This document shows, in pieces, positions 7,401 to 12,967 of a stretch of 15,600 nucleotides of DNA. Position numbers and translations under genes: made by a program. Position 1 is the first letter of the stretch, and every line of letters starts with the position of its first letter. The notes below the pieces were generated by a model. The model was not told the DNA's origin. It saw nothing but the letters and a program-made list of their open reading frames with translations, and did not search any database. Source of the stretch: Oscillospiraceae bacterium (lineage in GTDB: Bacteria > Bacillota > Clostridia > Oscillospirales > Oscillospiraceae); NCBI GenBank assembly GCA_016290695.1, contig JAEEUX010000029.1, forward strand, positions 1 to 15,600, read 5' to 3'.

Positions 7401-8978
7401 ATATCCGATGTTTATGTAAATGAAGAAGTTGACTTCATCACCAAGTATTACAGCTTCAACCCCAGAAACTATAAGTATACTCAGGTTGACTTTGCTGGAG
7501 ATGTATATATCGGAACCTCTCCCGATATTGTTGATTCGACTGATGTAAAGAGTATTGACGGCAAATTCACTCTGAGCTTTGACAAGGCCGGCACCTATTA
7601 TGTAGTCGTCAAAGACAATGCTAATCCCAAGGCTGTTGCCGATGCTACCTGCATAGTAAACGTCAGACAGCGCGTGCGTCCCATTACTGACGATACGAAT
7701 TCCGGCAGTAGCAGCAGTGGCGGCGGCAGCTCCTCCGGCGGTTCCTCCGGCAGTGGCGACAACAATCCTCCTGCCGATACCACTCCCGCTGCTTCCGAGG
7801 CCGTAAAGCCCGAAGCAAAGGCTGACGCTTCCGGCGTAGCCAAGGCTCCCGTTGCGGCTGCTGACATCAACAAGGCCATCGACAACGTAAAGGCTAACGG
7901 CGCAGACTCCATCGTAATCGCCCCCGAAGTCTCCGGCGACGCGAAGGAAGTCAAGGTCGAGCTGCCCAAGGCCGCGGTAAACGATATCGCCGCAGGTACC
8001 GACGCAGCCCTCGTCGTTGAAACCGATACCGCCTCCCTCGAAGTCCCGAACGACGCCCTCGAAGCCATCACCGAGCAGGCGGGTGCCGACGTCGAAATCT
8101 CCGTCGCCGAAAAGTCCGTCGAGGACGCGGGCGTTAAGGAAGCCATCGCCGACAAGTTCGGCGACATCAGCACCGAAAACGCCGCCGTCGCGGAAATCAC
8201 CGTTTCCTCCGGCAACGAAAAGATCACCTCCTTTGACGGCAAGACCATCAACGCGAAGGTTTCCGTTGAGGGTAAGCCCGGATTCGTTGAAGGCAGAAAG
8301 TATCATGCGCTCGTCATCAGCGAGAACGGCAGACGCGAGATCTTCGCGGGCAAGTGCGCTCGCGGCGCAAACGGCAAGCTCAGCGTCGGCGTCAAGGTCG
8401 GCCACCTCAGCACCTTTGTCATCCTCGACAAGGAGATCAAGAGCTTTGCCGATGCCGAGGCTCACTGGGCAGCCGACGCAGTTGACTACGCTGTTGCCAA
8501 CGAGCTCATGAACGGCACCTCCGACACCACTTTCGCTCCCAATTCCACTCTTAACAGAGCCATGCTCGTAACCGTTCTCTACCGTCTCGCGGGTTCTCCC
8601 GCAGTCGCGGAAGCCGCGAAGTTTGCCGACGTTGCGGCGGGTCAGTGGTACACCGACGCAGTTGCGTGGGCCGCTGCCAACGGCATCGTTACCGGCAAGA
8701 CCGAGACGAGCTTCGCCCCGATGGAGAACATCACGCGCGAGCAGTTCGCCACCATGCTCATGCGCTATTGCAAGTTTGCCGGCATAGACACCTCTGCAGC
8801 CGGAAACCTTGCCGCATTTGCTGACAGCGCAACTATCAGCGCTTACGCTCAGGATGCGCTTGCTTGGGCTAACGCCGCCGGAATCATCACCGGACGCACG
8901 GCGACCACCATCGCCCCGAGCGGCAACGCCACCCGCGGCGAAGCTGCGACCATGCTCATGCGTTTCCTCCAGATGTAA
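4494..8978 (+). CDS. Secreted SLH-domain metallophosphoesterase with duplicated flanking modules
   Basis: 1494 residues from ATG 4494, chosen over the in-frame ATG 4413 because AAAGGA lies 9 bases upstream and a classic signal peptide starts here (MKKQNK, hydrophobic core, cut after NAALA, residue 27). Order: module A, about 60-266; calcineurin-like metallophosphoesterase, about 437-760, with all motifs present (Asp447-x-His449 in SDTHH, Asp483 in CGDMG, Asn538-His539-Glu540 in GNHEW, His630 in LVHFPLH, His667/His669 in WGHNH); an InlB-repeat-like segment, 777-826; module B, about 833-1062, a diverged copy of A; Ser/Gly linker, about 1068-1100; a beta-rich region; three SLH repeats at about 1317-1367, 1376-1432 and 1440-1494 with LNRAM, ITREQ and ATRGE. 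SLH repeats bind pyruvylated wall polysaccharide, so the enzyme should sit outside on the S-layer or wall. The substrate is unknown; an extracellular phosphoester is the reasonable guess. The first 600 bases are clearly more AT-rich than the 3' end. Confidence 0.92.
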   Translation: MKKQNKLLAFLLVFALLFSLMGNAALAVAPEEQYLQTQESASTPTDITTPTNLANPKFLDKDHVYITIYTDNGVAKGRSGNDILEYPIYALDENGDPLALTASDLLCRVHENEFHNILNGKGSNVNTNGAGAFTWIWGKEVTSFLYTFGGKKLSTADVYGSNSYYINIGSGLTSAIAPMDYSIITGQSLEMTANYWTEEGIIQPFDNADVYVGETIASATKVTTTAANGSFFVNFPNEGRFYVIVKNKDNSRNVHDAICSVVANAAPVAAPYNTFTKTDSIKQGDLYLVVAKDTSGKAYAFSYDSGLCAKEVTISGNTITTEDNTTKWYARPNDTFQTYLSDGEDVTDVFVYAGSQGLMTFSTGRVFAYQNGIIKLHTKFFLTFDGEKFGQTQTADEACQVELYAIDLPGNYDRVEFLPDGTNNKPVSRDAVKSNGNGKYTLAFVSDTHHAIDYDQINLEKWLEAVEEENDIDYIDAMGFCGDMGSAYSSTNEIYWQNVGSKTPGNVQSVLAYMDQYQDRSRDAVNGKIGTVIYTFGNHEWYPQAGGDFMHNYGVNETDYSTGEKGTNEVIDRFYRVGKAMETDKYIIYCLGAGGISAQLNSGYSEEDIDSIDNYLATAPDDKPIFVLVHFPLHIWGDRFCVNSDKVVNVLNRYADQGKNIVVLWGHNHSDFDENYDAVVRPGDKIVLDKDSKTKEDITTTVNFTYLSAGCISDSEYSGADGGSAWVQGKGVIVTFDDNWSSTNHNANMKFTYYTMDGKAIEEGGPYLVSFRDGVYYNKLKQVYVEPGKSVTPPEAPARVNYTFDKWDTDLSSINRHSLVTANYTYDSKLDKNYVYFTVTNAQGVVVKGKNGNSVLMYKIPYTKDMTALDAVKALHDAEYAYNPGESANNVYADPDQHGALSWVWGFKPNNGAWVFGAGSSNGYVAATDKVQPGESYYIALYNKTDTTNDAGEVTEKGDYLATSYLAPYISDVYVNEEVDFITKYYSFNPRNYKYTQVDFAGDVYIGTSPDIVDSTDVKSIDGKFTLSFDKAGTYYVVVKDNANPKAVADATCIVNVRQRVRPITDDTNSGSSSSGGGSSSGGSSGSGDNNPPADTTPAASEAVKPEAKADASGVAKAPVAAADINKAIDNVKANGADSIVIAPEVSGDAKEVKVELPKAAVNDIAAGTDAALVVETDTASLEVPNDALEAITEQAGADVEISVAEKSVEDAGVKEAIADKFGDISTENAAVAEITVSSGNEKITSFDGKTINAKVSVEGKPGFVEGRKYHALVISENGRREIFAGKCARGANGKLSVGVKVGHLSTFVILDKEIKSFADAEAHWAADAVDYAVANELMNGTSDTTFAPNSTLNRAMLVTVLYRLAGSPAVAEAAKFADVAAGQWYTDAVAWAAANGIVTGKTETSFAPMENITREQFATMLMRYCKFAGIDTSAAGNLAAFADSATISAYAQDALAWANAAGIITGRTATTIAPSGNATRGEAATMLMRFLQM

Positions 8979-9034
8979 TTCGGCGGCGGGAGTCCCCGCA
9001 CTGAGTTTAACGTTCGGCGGAACAAGTTAATAAC

Positions 9035-9075
9035 AAACGTCCCCGTAAACCGACAAGGTTACGGGGACGTTTTGC
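9035..9075 (+). terminator. Intrinsic terminator of the SLH protein gene
   Basis: AAACGTCCCCGTAA (9035-9048) pairs with the arm ending at 9073, about 14 bp plus two pairs past a bulged A. It closes in GTTTTG. It lies about 55 bases after the stop. Confidence 0.9.
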
Positions 9076-9243
9076 GCCTGTGGGGGCGCTGAGGCAGGCG
9101 TAATTGCCAATGCGGTTTAGCTCTCATACTCGTCGTCTGCGCCTTCTTGCCGGTTCCTCTGATAGGGGGGCAGAAGCAACCGCGGCGAGGGATGCGGCAA
9201 CAACAGAGAAGGGAAGCAATAAGATACAATTTTTTTCTGCCCG
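9076..9243. other. Intergenic stretch, no gene recognised
   Basis: Short frames on both strands here (for example 9117-9311 minus, 9147-9371 plus) have no ribosome site and no recognisable protein. A run of seven T sits at 9231-9237 but follows no stem. Confidence 0.55.
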
Positions 9244-9272
9244 TTTACCGTGTGAAAATACATATTTATATA
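9244..9272 (+). promoter_or_regulatory. Possible promoter of a small RNA
   Basis: TTTACC (9244-9249), 17 bases, TATATA (9267-9272). The -10 lies inside an inverted repeat with perfect 8-bp arms, ATACATAT (9258-9265) and ATATGTAT (9270-9277). The boxes are moderate matches in AT-rich DNA, so chance is possible. Confidence 0.35.
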
Positions 9273-9278
9273 TGTATC

Positions 9279-9358
9279 TCGGCATGCATCAAAGCCGTGA
9301 AATCCACACAAGCTCTGAAATGCCCTAAAACAGGGCGTTTCAGAGCTTGTGCCTCTTT
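9279..9358 (+). ncRNA. Candidate small RNA ending in a 20-bp terminator hairpin
   Basis: If the promoter at 9244-9272 is real, transcription would start near 9279 and end after the hairpin at 9307-9351, giving about 80 bases. No coding frame with a ribosome site fits. It has no match to 6S, SRP, tmRNA or RNase P RNA that I can see. Confidence 0.3.
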
Positions 9359-9360
9359 TT
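9307..9360 (+). terminator. Strong intrinsic terminator with no assigned gene upstream
   Basis: Arms 9307-9326 and 9332-9351 pair over 20 bp with one G-U and a 5-base loop, followed by CCTCTTTTT. The SLH gene already has a terminator at 9035-9073, so this one either serves a separate short transcript or shields the riboswitch gene from read-through. Confidence 0.8.
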
Positions 9361-9484
9361 CTTGCTGGTAAATTCTCACAATGAAATTGGTAATATATTG
9401 TCGAATTAGGAATATATTGGTTTCAGAATTCCCAAAAAAATGATTAGTTTTCTTGTGAAATGTAACCATAGTGAAACTTTTCCG

Positions 9485-9493
9485 TGCTATTAT
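9485..9493 (+). promoter_or_regulatory. Extended -10 promoter of the riboswitch-controlled surface protein
   Basis: TGC-TATTAT (TG 9485-9486, -10 9488-9493) gives an extended -10. No good -35 lies at 17 bases (ACCATA at 9465). The start would be near 9500, about 38 bases before the aptamer. Confidence 0.5.
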
Positions 9494-9537
9494 AAACGCG
9501 TGTTCAAGAAAAATAAACGAAAGGAAATTATTGAAAA

Positions 9538-9615
9538 GGGCGACCCGTTCCGAAAGGGCGGCACGCAAAGCCAGAGACCTAAAGCGTTTTGAAGCGCCAC
9601 GGCAGCTCAGCCGCC
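9538..9615 (+). ncRNA. Cyclic di-GMP-I (GEMM) riboswitch aptamer candidate
   Basis: The conserved GEMM-I elements occur in the right order. There is a closing GGCG/CGCC pairing (9539-9542 with 9612-9615), a hairpin capped by the GAAA tetraloop (9552-9555), the signature ACGCAAAGCC (9563-9572), the tetraloop-receptor strand CCTAAAG (9578-9584), a variable P2 hairpin (GCGTT/AGCGC), then GGCAGC (9601-9606). GEMM-I binds c-di-GMP and often controls motility and adhesion genes. Here it lies 40 bases before a surface-protein ATG. No terminator follows; CTCTTTCC (9625-9632) could pair with GGAGAG (9643-9648) and hide the ribosome site, so control is probably translational (inference). The 5' strand reads GGCGACC where GGCAAACC is usual. 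Confidence 0.75.
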
Positions 9616-9655
9616 AATATTTTACTCTTTCCAAAATTGTTAGGAGAGCAAAGTA

Positions 9656-12082
9656 ATGGCAAAGAAATTTAGAAGAATCTTATCTCTTATTTTCGCAGCA
9701 ATCTTTTGTTTTTCCTCTATGGGCATGGCGAGTGTAGCTTTGGCCACTGAGGAAAACGGCAGCAACGTAGCTTACATTTATTATGGTGAAGTTTTTGACG
9801 GCAAAACTAATTTCGCCGGTGTAGTTAAGGAAGGAATACCTTATCACTACAACCCCATGCAGTATGAAGACATCCGCGAGTATGACAACTCTGTAGTAGA
9901 AGCAAGCCTCAACAATGGCAAGATCGAGTTTAGCCTCGTTGCCGGCGCTGCAGAAGCGGAAACCGCTTCCTACAACATCACTGCTGACAGACAGTCTAAC
10001 GGTAAGTGGACAGACTTCCGCGTTGATGTTTACAAGTACACCTTAACGATTACCGACGAAAACCTCAACCTCAGCATTACACCCGATAATTTCTCAAGAA
10101 GCTCTCAGAACAGCAAGGGAACTGTCGGCAATGTTATCATCACTGTGACCGCTGATGAAGGTTATTCCGTTCCTGCGAGCATTTCCGATATCACCACCAC
10201 CGGCAATCGGAAGGCCTTCAATTACAGCGTAACCGATGGCGTAGGCACCATTAAGATGGATTATGTTAACGGCGATGTTACTTTTACCGCTTCGGCTATT
10301 AAGAATCCCGAGCCTGAAACCGAAGAAGAGTCTCAGTCCACCGACGATCAGGAAAATCAGGAAGAAATCGAAGTTCAGCCTGACGGTTACATAGTATTCA
10401 GCATCGATAAGGGCGAAGACGTTAAAGACAGATATGCCAAGGTTGGCTATAATCAGTATACCAAGATTAAGTTTAAGACCAATAAAACCGAAAACAGATT
10501 CGTTATTCCTGTAGTTACTGATGATGTTCTTAATGCTATGAGAACAGCAGGCGAATATACTATTAAGACCGAAAGCAAATTCGACATTACCATCCTCGAT
10601 GAATCTAACCAGACGGTTGAGAACAACAATATGATCGAGACTATTCTCGAATCATTTAATTATGACGGTAATACCCTCAAGACCCTTGCTGAGAATGCAG
10701 TTGTAATAGATACCCAAAATGTCAAGGCCTATGTTAACGAGCTTGGCCTCAGCCTTGAAGACTTCGGAAAAACTTGGGACATTGACTGGTACGTAATGAA
10801 GAATCAGAAAGATGCCGTACACGTTGACGGCGTAATCAGAATGCTTGAGAATGCCGAGGAAGAGGAAGAAGAGGAAGAAGAGGTAGAAGAGGTAGAAGAG
10901 GTAGAAGAGGTAGTCGATAACGGCGCCAATAAGGGCATGACCTTCAGCGTTGCAAAGATTGATATTACCGATACTTATGACGGAAGCTTTGCAGGTACGT
11001 TTGACGGCAAGACCGTTAAAAACTATTTCCAGATCGGCGCAGGCCTTTATCCCCAGAACCCCGCAAACAGATATATGCTCTTCACCAACTATGATGAGCT
11101 TTGCGGCCTTATGAAGGACTCTTTGAACGGCTTCGTTTATCCCATTGACGAGAACACCAACAATGTGAACGAAACCAAGGTTGAGATCGATAGCGTCGAC
11201 AACAGAACCAAGCGCAACCTCGTAGAAGACGTTCTTGGCCAGTTAGAGGACGGCAACATGAGCTTCCTCAGCCTCGCTGAGATTGCAGTTAAGGAATATG
11301 TCGACCAGAACGGCGACTTTGCGGCTTTCCTCGCAAAGTTGAGCGAAGATAAAGACGAAACGTTTGATGCCAGCAACTACGGCACTGATTGGTATGTTGA
11401 CTGGTACGTTATGAAGACTCAGAACGATGCCGTTCACGTTGACGGTTTTGTAGTTCCCGTAACCAAGACTCCCGGCACTCCCACTGATATTATTCCCGAC
11501 ATTCCTGTTATAGACGACGATGATCCTAAGCCCCAGCCCACTGATGAGCAGCCTGCTACCGAAGAGCCTGCTGCTGAAGAGCCTGCCTCTGAAGAGCCTG
11601 CTGCTGAAGAGCCTGCCTCTGAAGAGCCTGCTGCTGAAGAGCCCGCCTCTGAAGAGCCCGCCTCTGAAGAGCCCGCTACCGAAGAACCTGCTGCTGAAGA
11701 GCCTGCTGCTGAAGAGCCTGCCTCTGAGGAGCCCGTAAACAACAACACTCAGCCCAGCACTCCGAATTACGTTCCCGCATTTTATCCTGCTTCCAACGTA
11801 AATTCTGCGCCTCAGGAGACCGAACTCGATGAAGACCTCATTCCTCTCGCGGATATGCCCGAGATCGAGGAAGAGCTTGACGAGGATCTCATCCCTCTCG
11901 CGGATGCTCCCGAAGTTGAAGAAGAGCTCGAGGATGACATTGTTCCCCTCGGCGATGCTCCCCAGACTGGCGACACCGCTATGATCTCACTCTTTGCAAT
12001 GCTCATGCTTATCTCCGCAATTGCTCTCGTTGCGCTTCTTTGCATCGCGAGACGTGAAAGCAAGAAGGAAAATAACAGATAA
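9656..12082 (+). CDS. Sortase-anchored, repeat-rich cell-surface protein (adhesin-like)
   Basis: 808 residues. Signal peptide 1-31 (MAKKFRR, hydrophobic core, cut after SVALA). Residues 32-235 are beta-rich with no family I can name. Two homologous modules follow, about 240-394 and 423-600, each ending in DWYVMKxQxDAVHVDG (Trp378-Gly392; Trp583-Gly597). Nine Glu in a row and V-E-E repeats (401-421) separate them. Then come twelve A-x-E-E-P pentapeptides (634-693), a likely wall-spanning stalk. Three copies of an E-D/D-D-x-x-P-L-x-D motif precede the sorting signal PQTGD (769-773), a helix at about 775-797 and an RRESKKENNR tail: an LPxTG-like sortase substrate, although the residue before P is Ala. 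AGGAGAG lies 7 bases before the ATG. Adhesin function is inferred from architecture and from the c-di-GMP riboswitch upstream. Confidence 0.85.
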   Translation: MAKKFRRILSLIFAAIFCFSSMGMASVALATEENGSNVAYIYYGEVFDGKTNFAGVVKEGIPYHYNPMQYEDIREYDNSVVEASLNNGKIEFSLVAGAAEAETASYNITADRQSNGKWTDFRVDVYKYTLTITDENLNLSITPDNFSRSSQNSKGTVGNVIITVTADEGYSVPASISDITTTGNRKAFNYSVTDGVGTIKMDYVNGDVTFTASAIKNPEPETEEESQSTDDQENQEEIEVQPDGYIVFSIDKGEDVKDRYAKVGYNQYTKIKFKTNKTENRFVIPVVTDDVLNAMRTAGEYTIKTESKFDITILDESNQTVENNNMIETILESFNYDGNTLKTLAENAVVIDTQNVKAYVNELGLSLEDFGKTWDIDWYVMKNQKDAVHVDGVIRMLENAEEEEEEEEEVEEVEEVEEVVDNGANKGMTFSVAKIDITDTYDGSFAGTFDGKTVKNYFQIGAGLYPQNPANRYMLFTNYDELCGLMKDSLNGFVYPIDENTNNVNETKVEIDSVDNRTKRNLVEDVLGQLEDGNMSFLSLAEIAVKEYVDQNGDFAAFLAKLSEDKDETFDASNYGTDWYVDWYVMKTQNDAVHVDGFVVPVTKTPGTPTDIIPDIPVIDDDDPKPQPTDEQPATEEPAAEEPASEEPAAEEPASEEPAAEEPASEEPASEEPATEEPAAEEPAAEEPASEEPVNNNTQPSTPNYVPAFYPASNVNSAPQETELDEDLIPLADMPEIEEELDEDLIPLADAPEVEEELEDDIVPLGDAPQTGDTAMISLFAMLMLISAIALVALLCIARRESKKENNR
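10856..10912 (+). repeat. GAA/GAG microsatellite with four tandem 9-bp units
   Basis: A purine-only run encodes Glu401-Glu409 and passes into four exact tandem copies of GAAGAGGTA (10877-10912). Units are multiples of three, so slippage would change length without breaking the frame. Confidence 0.85.
11555..11734 (+). repeat. Twelve 15-bp tandem repeats encoding A-(A/S/T)-E-E-P
   Basis: Twelve consecutive units, variable only at the second residue (Ala, Ser or Thr) and at synonymous bases. The pattern of Ala and Ser units alternates, suggesting 30-bp duplications. A Pro/Glu-rich stalk of this kind commonly spans the cell wall before a sorting signal. Confidence 0.92.
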
Positions 12083-12105
12083 GATAATCTCCTAACAATT
12101 CTCTA

Positions 12106-12156
12106 CAGCCGGAATGAAAGCCAGACTCCTTTCATTCCGGCTGGTATTTTATTTTG
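12106..12156 (+). terminator. Intrinsic terminator of the surface protein gene
   Basis: Arms 12106-12120 and 12129-12143 pair perfectly over 15 bp with an 8-base loop, followed by GTATTTTATTTT. Confidence 0.9.
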
Positions 12157-12168
12157 CTTACCGCCGTT

Positions 12169-12216
12169 CGCTCCGCCCCTTGAATAAGGGGAGCTGATGG
12201 CGAAGCCGTCTGAGAG
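12169..12216. repeat. Small folded intergenic repeat, copy 2
   Basis: Hairpin CCCCTT-GAAT-AAGGGG (12176-12191) and hairpin GATGGC-GAA-GCCGTC (12196-12210, one G-U), then TGAGAG. The order matches copy 1 at 4059-4103, both preceded by TTCGCTCC. The second hairpin differs from copy 1 on both arms yet still pairs. Confidence 0.7.
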
Positions 12217-12302
12217 ACCGCCCGTTACACCTTGGGCGCGACGGAATGCCGGGCACCTTGCGCCGCATTGCCGCGCCGAAGCATAAGCGTGATTCGGAGG
12301 TA

Positions 12303-12331
12303 TTGACATAGTGGGTTAATAGGAATATAAT
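12303..12331 (+). promoter_or_regulatory. Perfect-consensus sigma-A promoter of the nitroreductase gene
   Basis: TTGACA (12303-12308), 17 bases, TATAAT (12326-12331): both boxes exact. The start is expected near 12338, with a leader of about 54 bases. Such a strong promoter suggests control by a repressor. Confidence 0.92.
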
Positions 12332-12350
12332 GCTATTATCATGTTAAACT

Positions 12351-12369
12351 GTTAATGTATACCATTAAC
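12351..12369. promoter_or_regulatory. Operator-like palindrome in the nitroreductase leader
   Basis: GTTAATG (12351-12357) and CATTAAC (12363-12369) are perfect 7-bp arms around five bases, at about +13 to +31. The TTAA-type half-sites and spacing resemble MarR- or HxlR-family operators; the regulator is not identified. Confidence 0.55.
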
Positions 12370-12391
12370 AAAAGCTCAGGAGGGACATTAT

Positions 12392-12913
12392 ATGAACACC
12401 TTAGACGCCATCAAAGCAAGACATTCTTCGCGCGGTTTCACAGACAAGCAGATAAGCGACGACGATCTGAAAGCCATTCTCTTCGCAGGTGGTCAGGCTG
12501 CCGTGGGCGGAGCGGATTTCAAAAGCATGAAGCTTTACGCCGTTCAGGACCCGGAGCTTTTGAAAGCGATAGACGAAGCCTCCGCGAAGAAACGCCCGGG
12601 TTCTCATCCCTTGTATGGAGCGCCGACACTTGTAGTTCTTGCCTCCAAGGAAAGCATTTTGCCGAGCATCGAGTTTACAAACGCGGGCTGCGTTATACAA
12701 AACATGATGGTCGCGGCGGCTGACCTCGGAATCGACAGCATTTATCTTTGGATGTCTATGTACGGCATTAACGAGGAACCCGAGCTCATGAAGCGCCTCG
12801 GCTTTCCCGAAGGCTTTACCTGCGTGGGAACGATGGCGCTCGGCTATGAGACAAAGGCCTTTCCGAAGCTGAAAGCCGAAGAACAGCGTATTGAAGTCGA
12901 ATACATTAAATAA
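12392..12913 (+). CDS. Nitroreductase-family flavoprotein
   Basis: 173 residues, the length of the short single-domain nitroreductases. These bind FMN and reduce nitro groups, quinones or similar acceptors with NAD(P)H in the cytoplasm. Visible family features are the N-terminal A-R-x-S-x-R-G-F segment (ARHSSRGFTDKQISDDDL), the following helix ending LFAGGQAA, the central GAPTLVVLAS strand, and the helix NAGCVIQNMMVAAADLGIDSIYLW with the usual G-I-x-x-x-Y/W end. AGGAGGG lies 6 bases before the ATG. It is a single gene with its own strong promoter, a palindrome in the leader and a terminator. It converges on the hydrolase operon. The physiological substrate cannot be read from sequence. Confidence 0.9.
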   Translation: MNTLDAIKARHSSRGFTDKQISDDDLKAILFAGGQAAVGGADFKSMKLYAVQDPELLKAIDEASAKKRPGSHPLYGAPTLVVLASKESILPSIEFTNAGCVIQNMMVAAADLGIDSIYLWMSMYGINEEPELMKRLGFPEGFTCVGTMALGYETKAFPKLKAEEQRIEVEYIK

Positions 12914-12921
12914 AATAGTCA

Positions 12922-12957
12922 GTGGCTTGCAGGAAACCCTGTGAGCCACAGATTTTT
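12922..12957. terminator. Bidirectional intrinsic terminator between nitroreductase and hydrolase genes
   Basis: Arms 12922-12933 and 12938-12949 pair over 12 bp (two G-U), loop AAAC, followed by GATTTTT. On the minus strand the other side reads ATTTTATTTA, so it can also end the hydrolase operon. Confidence 0.82.
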
Positions 12958-12967
12958 AAACAAATCT

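Noticed and set aside
7374..8465. Minus-strand open frames in the GC-rich 3' part of the SLH gene
   Set aside because: Low-complexity Gly/Asp/Val-rich translations caused by codon bias of the true gene; no ribosome sites.
9117..9371. Short frames of 64-74 codons between the surface-protein genes
   Set aside because: They overlap each other on both strands and cross the terminator hairpin; no ribosome site or recognisable sequence.
11555..11734. CRISPR array
   Set aside because: The repeats are contiguous 15-bp units without spacers and encode a pentapeptide stalk within an open frame.
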